A stretch of DNA of 64,000 bases, from NCBI RefSeq assembly GCF_024323335.1, contig NC_066579.1, forward strand, positions 253,387,575 to 253,451,574. Reading direction: 5' to 3'. Below are positions 24,830 through 37,654 of the stretch, in pieces (the first letter of the stretch is position 1; each line of letters begins with the position of its first letter). This stretch comes from Lathyrus oleraceus. Lineage: Eukaryota; Streptophyta; Magnoliopsida; Fabales; Fabaceae. The notes beneath the pieces are model-generated. The model saw nothing but the letters and a program-made list of their open reading frames with translations. It searched no databases and was not told the origin of the DNA. A program made the position numbers and the translations under genes.

Positions 24830-25069
24830 TGTAAGACCCCAATTTTGATCCTAAGATCCCTCATGATATCTCATCATTTGAATTGGATTTGGGATCACAC
24901 CTTGGCATCCTCCTTACTCATCATTCATTGGGTTTGCATTGGGAGAGATTGTAAGACCCCAATTTTGACCCTAAGATCCCTCATGATATCTCATCATATG
25001 CATTGAGTTTGGGATCACACCTTGGCATCCTCATTACCCCTCATTCCTTGGGTTTGTATTGGGAGATAT
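24830..25069 (+). repeat. Tandem duplication of the first 120 bp of an Ogre LTR
   Basis: TGTAAGACCCCAATTTTGA starts at both 24830 and 24950, exactly 120 bp apart. Both copies continue through 'ctaagatccctcatgatatc' and 'gggatcacaccttggcatcc'. They differ at several positions, so the duplication is not recent. Confidence 0.9.
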
Positions 25070-26456
25070 CACCAAGAACATTTTATTGTATCATACTTTG
25101 TTTTTCATTATTTACTAACCCAAATGCATAAAAATATGTCTGTGAATCGTTTTACTTCTTTTGTAGGTAGTGTGTGCATCCACCAAGGCCTCATCAAGCT
25201 CATATCTGGGGTTTAAGATCCTCAATGCAAGGCGATTAATCAAGAGATCATTCACATATGATCTATACATCATATCAGGGTCCCCAAGATATTTATTTAT
25301 CATTTTTGATCAAGAATCCACCAAGAGTTTCAAGCTTCTTTGCCTTGGAAGCCCTAATTCATCTAGGTATCTTGTGTGACTTCCTCAATAAGTTTCTTCA
25401 ACATTTGATCAAACATTTTAAGGGATACTTCATTATACATAATGTTATGCATACATGGTCCTCCATGAGTCCCAAAGATCAAGAGAACTTTAAGTTTGCA
25501 AGATGGTTGACCAGAGAAAGTCAACTAGTCAAAACTGGGGTTCCCTAGACCCTATCTCCTTCAACTTTGTCATATGAAAATGATTCCAAAAAAACGTTAC
25601 TCCTTATGACATTACGAACAACTTTCATGTTGAGGTAAAAAGCTAGTATTTCTTGGAAAGTCATTTTTTTAAGAAGAAAGATTATAGGTCATTTTGTCTG
25701 AACCCTAGTTAAGAGGTCAACTTCCAAGGACCATAACTTGCTCGATTATTATTATATGAATTCCATACAAGTTTCGTTATCAATTTTAAGATGTCCTCTC
25801 AAACTTTTATTATTTGCTAAATGTCAAATTTAACTTGAAAAGGCATGTGCCAAGAGGAAACATTATAGGTCATTTTGGGCCATTACCATTGAACAAGCAA
25901 TTTTCCTCAACTTCTAAAATGTATAACGCCTTCATGGAAAATCCAAATGATATCAAATTTGTGACCAAATTGAATAGGTTTGAAAGAGATACAACTTTGA
26001 TGAAGGAACATTTTTCATTTGAAGCCCATGGCAAAAGTTATTCTAGGTGGAAGAAGTGAACATTTGACTTGGTACTTTGAAAATTTTCAATTATGTTTGA
26101 TTTTCCAAACTTCCACCTCAATATTCGTCATGATCCAAGCTTCAAATTGAAAAGTGTTCAACATGAAAGTTGTTCCCATTGATCCATCATTTCCAAAAAG
26201 TCCAGAATAACTTCATTTGGCCAAGGTTTGAATGACTTGCGCATGCCTTTTCTTCAAGGTTCCATTTGAATGAATTTCATGACCACTTCTCAATTCCAAA
26301 TGCATGGCTTCATGTCACACTCTCAACATCACTCATGATCAACTTTGGACATTTTTACATCACTTCATGGTCCTATCACACGCCCTTGCATCCATGCAAG
26401 CGAGAATTGCTATTTTTGGCATTTGAATGGAAGTGTGTGGAAATCAATTTCCTAGC

Positions 26457-26466
26457 CTATAAATAC
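26457..26466 (+). promoter_or_regulatory. TATA box of element C LTR copy 1
   Basis: CTATAAATAC lies 1508 bp after the second LTR start at 24950, matching the offset in elements A and D. Confidence 0.65.
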
Positions 26467-27486
26467 ATTGCCTCATGCTCATAATTATGGAGACCTTCCC
26501 CAAGCTTTGCTCCTACAACCTTCCCTTCACCATTAGAGGATAAACTTGAAGGTTTTCAATTGAAAATCGAGTTTCAATTTCACTTTATTTTGAAGTTGAA
26601 ACTCCAAGAATTTCTTTGATCTAATTCACTTCCTGCAAGCTTCTGAAGTCAAGCCAAGGCCAATTGGAAGCAAGATCAGGCAAGATTCATTCCCCTTGAA
26701 GGTGATTTTTTAGAAAATTTCTCTCTTCGATTTTCTCTCAATTCTTCACCATTCTCTTTGATTTTTGGTTGGCTGAAGTCCTACCAATATAGGCAACAAG
26801 ATTGAGTTGCTTTGAGGTCAAATCGAAGCAACTCAGTTCATGATCCTCAAAGTTCAAATCCCTATATCTTTCAAATCCCTGTATCGAAGCAACTCATCTT
26901 CATCCATATTCTTACCCATTCCATCATTTGACCAATGAAATCTCTAATGTCTAAAGGCTAATTGGTTCATCAATGACCTTGTGTCAGATGAATTAATACA
27001 AGTGTGACTGAGATAGGTCATTCCCCCTTGATCTTTTCTTTTATTGTGTGGTATGTTTTAGGTGTTTGGTTCTTCATACCAAGTTTCGAACATGAATTAA
27101 CACCTATACTTTTATTGCCCGACCTCAGATAGTTGTGACTTCTACATAAGTCCAATTACGATTGCTTAACATAGAGCTAAATTTGACCCTTAAGGCATAG
27201 CATTCTAGTAAGTGAGTGTTCTCACATGGAAGATGTCTTGGTTTAAGGATTCATACTTGTGAATGAATGGTTGAGTGTTCTCCAAAGAATAAATTAATTA
27301 AATAAAAAATCACCACTAACACTTAACTAACATTTGACTAACTCTTGTTAATATTGCTTTACTTTCAAGTCTTTTACTTTATATAATTTAAATTTCAGTC
27401 ATTTATCATTCATTATCATTTACATTTCAGATAACTTGTTTATGTTTATGTCATTTTCACTTTGCTCACTTGAGCCATACTTTGTG

Positions 27487-27487
<1 letters not shown>

Positions 27488-27569
<82 letters not shown>
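27488..27569. repeat. (TA)n microsatellite, ~82 bp, inside the LTR
   Basis: A perfect TA repeat. LTR copy 2 has only 'gattgtatatatattg' at the corresponding place (about 31530-31548), so the array expanded after the copies separated. Confidence 0.97.
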
Positions 27570-27572
<3 letters not shown>

Positions 27573-29477
27573 CTTTTGTGTTTTGATTTTGCTTGTGGTC
27601 TTAGGACCTTAAAATACCTAATAACAACAAAAACCCTAAAAAAAACATCTGGTGGACTATTGAACTTGATATGAACTTTTGGCCTTAGGATTAGGCACCA
27701 TTCCCTGTGCAAAAAGGACTTAGCGAATGCCAACATTCTGAGACGGAGCTATTGTGATGTGTGCCTTCATCTGATACAAGCCTTGAGATTTTCATGGGTT
27801 CATCTGCTACTCTTTCTCTGTGCTCATTTATTATTTTGATATTGTGTTTGATGCTTTGTTCTGAGTTGATTAAGAAATATTTCATCTGATACATGAGAAG
27901 ACAATGAAGACCGCTAGGTATTGGATTTGCTTGCTTGGATGTGGTTATCTTTATTTGATGTCTTGATCTTCATGATGTCTGGATATTGCTCATTTCTTAC
28001 TGATTATTTCTTGATAAAAATCCAAAGGAAAATGGGTTTCTATATGACATTCTTGTCTGTTGGATTGCATCCCATTGGTCAGATCTTTTAACCTCTTTGT
28101 CTCCTCACACTTCTTAAATTTCAAAATATCTCTCCCTTTTTCAAAAAACTTCTTTGTTTGTGATTTCAAACTTAGACATGTTTTAATGATTAGAAACTTT
28201 GGCCTTAATTCATCATTTATACCAAAAACACATGCACACATGCACACATAAATTCTCTTCTCATCCCCACACTTCTTTGTTTGTGATTTCAAACATATTT
28301 TTTATCAAACATCATTTATACCAAGAATTCATCAAGAGTTTGAAGCTTGTTTGCCTTGGAAGCCCTAATTCATCTGGGTATTTTGTGTGATTTCCTCAGC
28401 AAGTTTCTTCAACATTTGATCAAATATATCAAGGTATACTTCATTATACATAATATTATGCACATATGATCCTACATGAGTCCAAAAGATGAATATAACT
28501 TCAAGTTCACAAGTTGGTTCATGGTGGTTGACCAGAGAAAGTCAACTGGTCAAAATTTGGGTTCACTAGACCTTATCTCCTACAATGTTTGTCATATGAA
28601 AACTATTCCAAGAGTAAAGTTACTCCTTATGATATTTCAAACAAATTTCATGTTTAGGTCAAGAGTTAGTTTTTCTTGTAAAGTCATTTTTTATGATGAA
28701 ACATTATAGGTCATTTTGTTTGTGCCCTAGTTAGAAGCTCAACTTCCAAGGACCATAACTTGCTCAATTTGTATGAGATGAAGGCCATACAAGTTTCATG
28801 ATCAATTTCAAGATGTCCTATTCAACTTTTATTCTTTGAGAGAATTCAAATTCAACTTGCAAGGGCTTGTTCCAAGAGGAAACCATATAGGTCATTTTGG
28901 GCCATTACCAGTGAACAAGCAATTTTCCTCGACTTCTAAAATGCATAACTCCCTCATGCCAAATCCAAATTAGGTAAAAATTATGACCAAATTGAATAGG
29001 TTTGAATGATATACAACTTTGGTGAAAGAAAGTTTTCCATTTGAAGCTCACGGCAAAATTTATTCAAGGTGGAAGAAATGAACATTTGACTTGGTACTTA
29101 GAAAATTTTCAATTATGTTTGATTTTCCAAGTTTCCACCTCAAAATTCACCATGATCCAAGCTTTAATTGGAAAAGTATTAAACATTAAAGTTGTTCCCC
29201 TTGATATCACCTTTCCAAAAAAATTCAAACTCACTCTATTTGGCCAAGGTTTGAATGACTTGCGCATGGTTACTCTTCATGGTTCCATTTTGATGAATCT
29301 CATTACCACTTTCAATTTCAAATGCATGGCTTCATGTTACACTTTCAACATTGCTCATGATCACTTTTGGACTGAATTACATCATCTCATGGGCCCATGA
29401 CATGCCCATGTAAGCATGCATCTCACCTTTCCAATTTTGGCCAATTTTTGAAGTGTGCAAAAAGAAATGAGCAAGCC

Positions 29478-29487
29478 TATAAATACA
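29478..29487 (+). promoter_or_regulatory. TATA box of element C LTR copy 2
   Basis: CTATAAATAC lies in the same sequence context as 26457-26466. Confidence 0.65.
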
Positions 29488-32360
29488 AGTGCCTTGAGCT
29501 CAGAAATGGATCCCTCTTGCCCAAGCTTCACCCCCATTATTTCCCAAACTCCATTGAAAGGATAATCTTGAAGATTTCTTGAGAATTCGAGGTTCAATTC
29601 TCATTCTGTTTTTGAATTGAAACTCCAAGAGTTCAAGCTTTTTAACCCTCTAAATCATCTTCTGCAAGCTTCTAGAGTCAAGCTAAGCCAAATTGGAAGC
29701 AAGATCAATCCAATTTGAAGCTCCTCGAAGGTGAAACTTCAGAAACTTTTCTTCTTCGATTCTCTCTTATTTCTCATCCATTTTGATTGATTTTTGGTTT
29801 ACTGAAGTCCGACCAATGAGATGCTTTGAGGTTAAATCGAAGCAACTCAAATCATGAACCTCAAATTTCAAATCCATGTATCTTTCAGTATACTTGGAAT
29901 TGGAATAAATGGAGGTTAAATTCGTGCTCCTGGGCATTTTTCCTTCAAAAACATGTACTCGCTTTCCATTTTTCATTTGGTTGAGGGTGGACCTGTCCGG
30001 TTAGGTCCACCGGAGAAGATGACCAGAGCTAGGACTCTGGTGGTGCGTTGGCAAGGTCCAAGCCATCTGATCATGAACCCATGTTTTAATATCAGCCTTC
30101 CATTTTGATTACCACTTGTGTTGCGCGTTTGACTCAGGTGTTTGGTGCACTCTAGCGCATGGCCATCGGATCTGCCACCTCAATTAATGAGGGAGATCTG
30201 ATGGCCCTTATTTTTTTGAATTTATTTTTATTTTATGATTTTTCATTTAATCCCTTTATTTTGTTAAATCATATTAATTTCATTTTTAATCCAAAAAATA
30301 TGGGTCTTTCACCAAAAATATTTAAATATTTTTCCCTTCCATATTCTGAATTAAAATGATTTTTTGGATTAATTTTGATATTTACATGGATTAAATGTTT
30401 TATGCATATTTTTAATTGTTTAAAAATACTTCTGACTTTTCAAAAATAGTGAATTTTTTCGTCTAAGGTACTTTGACCTTGTTTGACCTAGGATAAATCC
30501 CTTGGCCATTTATTTGGTGTTTTGAAGGGATTTTAGGTTTTTTACCAAATTAAAATGTAATTTAATTCAATTTCAAATTGTTTTTTAATTGATAAAATAC
30601 TTGAAGATATTATTGAGCCATTTTTAGGGTCTTGTGATGTTTGACTTTTTGTTTGGGCCTTGATCCAGGTTGATTTGACTTTTGTTGGATCAAAACCATT
30701 GGATTTAGGGGATTGATGAAATGTACATTTCATCTCCCAAAATGAATGAATGGTTTAGATTTGATGAAAGTCCTCCCATGATTAATTTGTGTTTCTATCT
30801 TCCCCTCCCTCTTCATCTTCATCCCTATTCTACCCCATTCCATCATTTGACCAATGAAATCTCTAATGTCTAAAGACTAATTGATTCATCAATGACCTTG
30901 TGTCAGATGAATTAATACAAGTATGACTGAGATAGGTGACTCCCTCTTGACTTTTCTTTTAGTGTGTGGTATGTCTTAGGAGTTTGGATCTTCATATCAA
31001 ATCACTAACATGCATCAACACCTATATTTTTATTGTCCGACCTCAGATAGTTGTGACTTCTACATAAGCCCAATTACGATTGCTTAACATAGAGCTAAAT
31101 TTGACCTTTGAGGCATATCATTCTAGTAAGTGAGATTGTAAATCTCCCATACTTGGCATCATGTGGAGACTTGACCTTTTTTCTTTTCATGGGAGCTTGT
31201 AGCATACTTGTTGAATTATCCAAGTTGGAGCCCTTCTCATGGAAGATGTCTTGGTTTAAGGATTCATACATGTGACTGAATGGTTGAGTGTTCTCCAAAG
31301 AATGACTTAATCAATTAAAATCACCATTAACATTTGACTAACTTTTGACTAACACTTGACTAACTTTTGACTAACATTTGACTAACCCTTGTTAATATTT
31401 ATTTACTTTCAAGTCATTTACTATTATGCAATTTATATTTCAGTCATTTATCATTCAATGCCATTTACATTTCATATAACTTGTTTATGATTATGTCATT
31501 TTCACTTTGCTCATTTGAGCCATATCTTGTGATTGTATATATATTGTTTGTGTGTTTTGGTTTGTTTGTGGTTTTAGGACCTTAAAATACCTAATAACAA
31601 GAAAAACCCTAAAAAACATCTGGTTACTATTGAACTTGATCTGAACTTTTAGACTTAGGATTAGGCAACATTCCCTGTGCTAAAAGGACTTAACCAATGC
31701 CAACATCTTGAGACTGAGCTATTTTGAACTGTGCCTTCATCTGATACAAGCCTTGGGAATTTCTTGGGGTTCATCTGCTACTTTGTCTTTGTGCTTAATT
31801 GTTATTTTGATCTTGTGTCTGATGCTTTATTCTGAGTTGATCAAGGAATATTACATCTGATACATTGAAAGACAATGAAGATTGCTAGCTATTGGAGTTG
31901 CGTGCTTGGATGTGGATATCTTTATTTGCTGCCTTGATCTTCATGATAATTAGATATTACTCATTGCTTATTGATCATTGCTTGATTAAAGTCCAAAGGA
32001 AAATGGGTTTCTATATGACATTCTTGTCTAGTGGATTGCATCCCATTGCATCCCATTGGTCAGATCTCTCCCTCCTTTCAAAAAGTTTCTTTGCTTGTGA
32101 TTTTAAACTTAGACTTTGTTTTAATAATTAGAAACTTTGGCCTTATGCCATTGAATTTTCAAACTCTTTGTTAAATCAAATTTATAAATAGCTTAATCAT
32201 ATTGACTTGAGATTTCAAAAGACAAAAAGAACTAACAACTCCATTCAAACTTTTGGCCCCTTTGTGCCTTCTCTTATTAACTTTTGTTAAAAGCAATTCA
32301 CCAACTTATTTGAATTTTTTTACCACGAACAACGAGGTTTTGATCCCTCATTTTTATGTT

Positions 32361-32390
32361 GGTACGTAGGCACAAGACCGAAGGTCTTGT
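32361..32390. repeat. Conserved LTR hairpin ACAAGACC-GAA-GGTCTTGT after GGTACGTAGG
   Basis: An 8-bp perfect stem with a 3-base loop at 32372-32390, the counterpart of 18012-18028 in element A. It lies ~330 bp before the LTR end. Confidence 0.8.
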
Positions 32391-32723
32391 CAAACACAAA
32401 AATATAATCTATGAATTCTTTTCTCACCCACACACTCTATTTTTCTCAAACATCTTTTATAACAAAAGCATATGCTCACATAAAAAGAAGGCTCCCTAGG
32501 AGTACCTAGAACACTTTGGGTGTTAACACCTTCCCTATGTGTAACCAACCCCCTTACATGTAATCTCTTGCATTTTATTTTATTTTATTTGAAAACTTCT
32601 TATCTTTGGGTTTTGTTCGTACTTTTCCCTTTTCCTTTGGAAACAATAAAAGCGCGATGGTGACTTTGATTTTATTGACGTCAAGTTTATCCATAGCTTG
32701 ATGGTCATGAATTTACCACTACA

Positions 32724-34640
32724 GATCCATACGTCACAAAGTTTGGCACTTCTTACTCTTCATCATCCTCTAGGATGACGACAGCAGACTGATCCATAGA
32801 ATGAATAAATCCAACATTGTGAAACACTTCCTAAATTTGCTTCAAATCTCTTTTGGTTGAACTAGGTGAAAAGCCCAAACCAACCTTGTTCTTGTTCTCG
32901 GCATGCTCAACAACTATCCCCATGTAGCAGATTGACCATTCTCCACCAAATGTTTGGTATCTCTCAAAGATGCCATGGATTCCCCATTCTTCCCTTCAGC
33001 AATATCATCAACAGAAAGAGCTTGAAACTATGTTCCCTCGGCTTTGTCGGCATCAATGTATGGAAATGAAGAGAGATGACTCACCAACATGGTCTGCTCG
33101 CCACCCACGATCACAAACTTCCCATTCTTCACAAACTTCAGCTTCTGATGGATAGTTGATGTCACTGTCCCAACCTTATGAATCCACATAAGTCCTAAGA
33201 GATAACTGTAGGTGGGATGAATATCCATCACTTGAAAAGTGATATGAAATAAGCATGAACCTCTCTTCATTAGGAGATCAACCTCCCCAATTACAGTTTT
33301 CCTTGAGCCATAAAAGGTGTTCACAATAACCCCGCTGGATCTCATCGGAGCACCTTGATGAGAAAGCTTGGAAAAAGTGGTCTTAGGCAAAACATTCAAA
33401 GAAGAACCAATATCCACCAACACATTGGACATGGAATCTTCCTGACAGTTCATAGAGATATGCAGAGCCAAATTGTGGTTCCTTCCTTGCTTGGGCAACT
33501 CTTCATCACTGGAGCTCAAATTGTTACATGCGACAATATTGTCCATCATGCCATCAAATTTATCAATCGTTACCTTGTGGTCCACATAGGCTTGCTCTAG
33601 GACCTTCTACAAAGCCTCTTGGCGAGCTTCTGAACTCATCATTAAAGATAATACGAATATCTTGGATGGAGTGTGTAACAAATGGTCTACTACATTGAAA
33701 TCACTCTTCTTAATCAATTTCATCACTTCACCTTGATCAAGACTTTAATTTACACTGCTGGATTGGCAAATTTGCATAACATGAGTTTTCTCTTGAGTGG
33801 ATTTCTCTATCACCAATCTTTTGTCCTCTTAGGAGCTGCAACAGCAAATACTCGACCACTTCGGGTCACACCACTTGCATCGACAATGTTTACAACAGAC
33901 GAGAAAGCAGGAATATGCATCTCTTTTCCGTCTTCCACCATGGTAGCACTATACTTGTAAGTCACAACTTTATCAGACTTGTAAGGGGTAGGACTCGCCA
34001 AACGAATGACCAACGGAGAAACAACATACTTCTGACCATTATATACAATCACAACTGGTTCTAGGAGATTGAAACAGGGGAACTATGACATTCACCTCAT
34101 CCTCATCTTCATCACTGTCCCTTATAATCTAAATAAGATTGTGATCCAGTATTTCTTGTAAGTCTTTTTTTCACAACAGCACACCTTATGGGATTCTAGA
34201 ACAAATATGGTAAGAAGCATGCTCATGCTCATAATAGCTGGACTCATACAAAGTTGCGTGTATTTCGACCAAAGATCTTTTGATCAGATTGACATCAAAA
34301 ACTTAGTATTTTATTGGACACCCTTAGACCATATTCACAGTTGCACCACCATGTTTGGGAAATGAATTAGCTTGTACATTGGGATTGGAGTCTTCAAAAG
34401 ACAAAATACAATTCTGCATTAACCTTCTCACCTCAGCTTTCAAAGCGAAACAATTTTCAATATCATGCCCGGGTGCTCCTTCGTGGAATGCATAATGCTG
34501 ATCAGGTTTATACCACCATGGAGTTTGTAGTGTTGACATGCGGTGATGTAAAGTTACATTGGTTGAAGGATGGTGGAGATGTACGGTTCGTGGCTTGAGG
34601 AGATGTTGTATATGGTGTGTAGGATTAAGTTAGTGAGAAG
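32724..34640 (-). pseudogene. Ogre-like gag-protease relic E
   Basis: On the minus strand, pieces of a gag-protease reading frame occur in order. The first is 'WWYKPDQHYAFHEGAPGHDI' (34324-34539). Next comes 'SPLVIRLASPTPY' with 'VTRSGRVF' (33810-34052). A 185-codon aspartic protease piece (33028-33585) contains 'LVDIGSSLNVLP', the D-x-G-S-S active-site box of this family, and 'SYLLGLMWIH'. The end reads 'VILEDDEE', then the C-element LTR. Stops and shifts separate the pieces. No RT or integrase is present. The 5' limit near 34640 is uncertain. Confidence 0.8.
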
Positions 34641-36338
34641 ATGGAGTAATAAATATTATGTGAGGGTTTAAAATGAATATGAGGTTTTGTTTGGATGGTG
34701 CTATTGTGTGAAGAGAATGGTATGCGTGTGGCTTGCAAAGAAAAAGATGGTGGCCAATGAAAAAAGTTGAAAAATATATTTTTCACTTTTCCTTTTTCTA
34801 TTTTGACAGTTTAAATTTTGAGAGAGAGAGGGTTTAATCTTCTGAGGTGCAACTATGTGATTGGTTTCCCTCTTTTCCATTGGCTCACAAGTTAGAATAT
34901 ATACCATATTTTTAGGGTTTAAAAATCAATTATTCCAACAATGCCCTTTGGGTCTAGATATGTGATTAATTGGTTCAACTTTGATGAAATAAAATGTCCC
35001 AGAAACAATTTAGCAAAACTAATTAATCATTTTAGTGTTATATTTTTTTTTGTCATTTATTTTGATTAAAAATGGAAATAAAAAGGAAATAAAATAACTA
35101 AAATCAAATGTGGAAAATGCGCGAAAAAATAAAATGAATGCACTAAAATAATCTACATGAAATATAGTTCCATAAAATAGACAATCGCATATCAAATTTT
35201 GTAGTAAAAATGCTTGGATGAAAAGGCTCAGACTAATCAAAATGCGACCTGGCAAAGATTCGAAAAATATAAATGAGTATATCAAGTTAAACTACGCAAA
35301 CTATAGATTAATAAAACAAACAATTGCCATCCGAATTTGAAATTTTCTGGCTACTAATTTTACGCGCTATTGAAAATCGATTCTACTGGTCTCTCTGTAT
35401 AATTGTAACTTTATTCTAGTTTACTTTTTAGGCATTATGCTTAGAGAAATGCATGTCATGATATGCAGCTGATGCAAATATCCTATGAATGAATTGATTA
35501 TTCATCTTGGGGGAAAATTAGTGTATGACAAGTAAGAGTATGAAATGTGATGTGTTAATGAGAATGAATTTGAATACCTGAGAAATAGCATGCTTTCCCT
35601 TTAAATCGGAGCGATTGGCAACTGAAAGTGTAGAGTGAGATGTGAATCGCGGTCAACTGTAAATAGATCTAGACAATTAATAAAGCTTCTAGATGGGGTA
35701 TTTCCTACTCACAACGGAAATAAAGTCTAGTAGTTATGCTCTTTACTCCTTTCACCCAAAACAATTGCCCACAAACCCTTGTTTTTGCTCTACATGACGA
35801 GAGTATGTAATACATGCTCCTGCGAAACCACTGGATATGGGGATGTGGAAGCCTTTTATGAGGTATCACTGTCATCAGGAAGATGTGATTTAATAGGTAA
35901 TGTTTTTGTTGGGAATGAATGACATATGTCCCTATGATAGTTGGTGATGATGTTTCCTCTTCCTTAGAGCACTCGAGTATTTCAAACAATGTTTTGAGGA
36001 AATCTCAATTGTGAATGGTGCATACATAGTGGATCATACGATCCTTTGTGGTTGATTAACTTATAAGAGGCTTCATAAGCGTCATTTTATCCCCTTTTCT
36101 CATTAACGACCACGAAAAGAGTTCTTTCTACTTCCTTTGTCAATTTTTTTCTTGCAAACTTTCATATTCTAGGATTTAGTCAAGTATATACGATCTTGTT
36201 CGTTGGTACTTAACATGCATGCTTGATTGATCCATCTTTTCTAAGATAAAGCTAATGTTTGTTTTTCTTCTTCCCCTTTGTAGGGTATTTGGAATAATGG
36301 ACATTTGATTCTTTGTTTCTTTCTCGAGAAATTTCTTA
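34641..36338. other. Unassigned AT-rich region, possibly with a minus-strand LTR start
   Basis: I see no convincing gene. On the minus strand TGTCATACACTAATTTTCCC begins at 35530, which resembles an LTR start, and the sequence toward 34640 could be its LTR. No partner LTR, PBS or PPT is seen. 36040-36338 holds pyrimidine-rich sequence continuous with that after the solo LTR. The small frame at 35705-35989 is not recognised. Confidence 0.35.
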
Positions 36339-37654
36339 TGTAATACCCTAATTTCACATAGAAAGTTCACCATCTTCTAACTAGAAATTTAATGGGAATA
36401 CATCGGACTAGTGGCACTTATGTGAAATTAAGAGGATAATCTCATAGTTACTAGAAGCTAGTGGCATATTGGAAATTTAATGGAAAGGTGAAGGGCCTAT
36501 TTGAGAATATGGAATTAAGTTAGGGGTATTTTTAGAAATCTTTCCAAAAAGGGTTTTTTACTAGAAACTCCCATTTTTTTTGGATTTTCTCGTTATTCCA
36601 TTCACTTATTTTCTAAGAAGAGAACGTGAAGAGGGATAGGGAATGAAGGAAAATGCAACAAGAAGATGGTGGAGAACGAAGGGAGTTCTTGCATTTTCAT
36701 CCATTCTTGAAGCCTTTAAGGAATTTTTGGATCATCATCATCATCACCAACTCATTTTGAATAATTTCCAAGTTTTTTCTAGAGGTGGGATTTTCATGAG
36801 TGTTCTTGCTTTGTACTTGAAATGCATGTTTTTCCCTTGTTTGATTCATGCTTTCTTGTAAATTAGTTTGTATGAATTGGTTGTGTTGCTATGAATACTT
36901 TATCCATAACATACATGTTGATTATATATGATTTGGATTGTGTCAGAAGTAGCATGAATTTTGGGACTGTTTACTGAAAATTCTGCAGAATTCGTGTTCT
37001 GAGAATGATGATGGTTGTCACCCGTATAACATTCTAAAATGATATATAGCTGAGCTCCGAGTACCCATGGATTCTTATGGAATTTCGTAAGCATTAATAC
37101 ACTATAGTCGAAGATCTCTCATCTAGAAGGAATCCTCCCCCAAAAGCTGGAAGGTAAGTAAACTCGGAAGAGCCCTCCTTAAGGGTAGTAGAAGAGAGGT
37201 AGCGAACCCCGACGACCAGGACCCGTGTAACTAATAATGCAGGCATATAATTTTCTTGTGTTATGTGTTGTTTGGAATAAAATGACTAAGGTAAGGAAAT
37301 TAGTAAATCTATTTAGGTAAATCCCTATTACCGAGAGGACTCCTAAGATAGAAGAACTGCACTAGATAGTTGTATCTCATCCCATGTTATTATATTTTTA
37401 AATGCAGTTGAAGAAAAGAGGAAAGATGGCATGAGTAGGCTTCCTGGAGGATTTACTTAGCTAGTTTTTATGATTTCTCCACTATACTTTTGTGATAATT
37501 ATGTATTACATATTGTACTAATTTTGGCATAGTGTGTATCATATGCGTAATATATGTAGTTATGCAGCTCCTTTACTATTGTATTATGTTTCCATTCCAG
37601 AGTTTAACAACTTAATTATGTGATTCTAGACACATATTTAATTAGGTTGTTACA
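36339..37654 (+). mobile_element. Solo LTR, 1316 bp
   Basis: It starts TGTAATACCCTAATTTCAC and ends TTAGGTTGTTACA, with matching TGTAA/TTACA termini. The flanking five bases are TCTTA (36334-36338) and TCTTC (37655-37659), a 4/5 match for a target duplication. No internal domain adjoins it, so it is likely the product of LTR-LTR recombination. The start resembles Ty3/gypsy chromovirus LTRs (TGTAAYACCC). The orientation is set by analogy. The reading frame 36643-36861 inside it is not a recognisable gene. Confidence 0.75.

Larger units (their letters stand above)
24830..28306 (+). repeat. Element C LTR copy 1 (lacks its normal 3' end)
   Basis: It follows the Ogre LTR order on the plus strand from TGTAAGACC to 'gaaactttggcctta' (~28207). 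It then breaks into scrambled U5-like pieces: 'acacatgcacacat', 'aaattctcttctcatcccc', and a second copy of 'cttctttgtttgtgatttc' (28149 and 28271). The final ~500 bp of U5 is missing. Small reading frames inside are not conserved between LTR copies. Confidence 0.8.
28307..32723 (+). repeat. Element C LTR copy 2 (lacks its first ~370 bp)
   Basis: It begins at 'ccaagaattcatcaagag', which corresponds to ~25315 in copy 1. It runs to the full U5 end: the hairpin at 32372-32390, 'aacaccttccctatgtgtaacc', AATAAAAGCGCG, and the LTR end ATTTACCACTACA (32723). It meets relic E without a PBS. Together the two copies look like one LTR pair from which the U5 of the first, all internal sequence and the start of the second were deleted. 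Confidence 0.8.

Noticed and set aside
27488..27736. Minus-strand frame ending in a Tyr-Ile repeat
   Set aside because: It is a TA-array artefact inside an LTR.
36643..36861. 72-codon plus frame with a run of His
   Set aside because: It lies inside the solo LTR and I recognise no family; a small host gene is unlikely.
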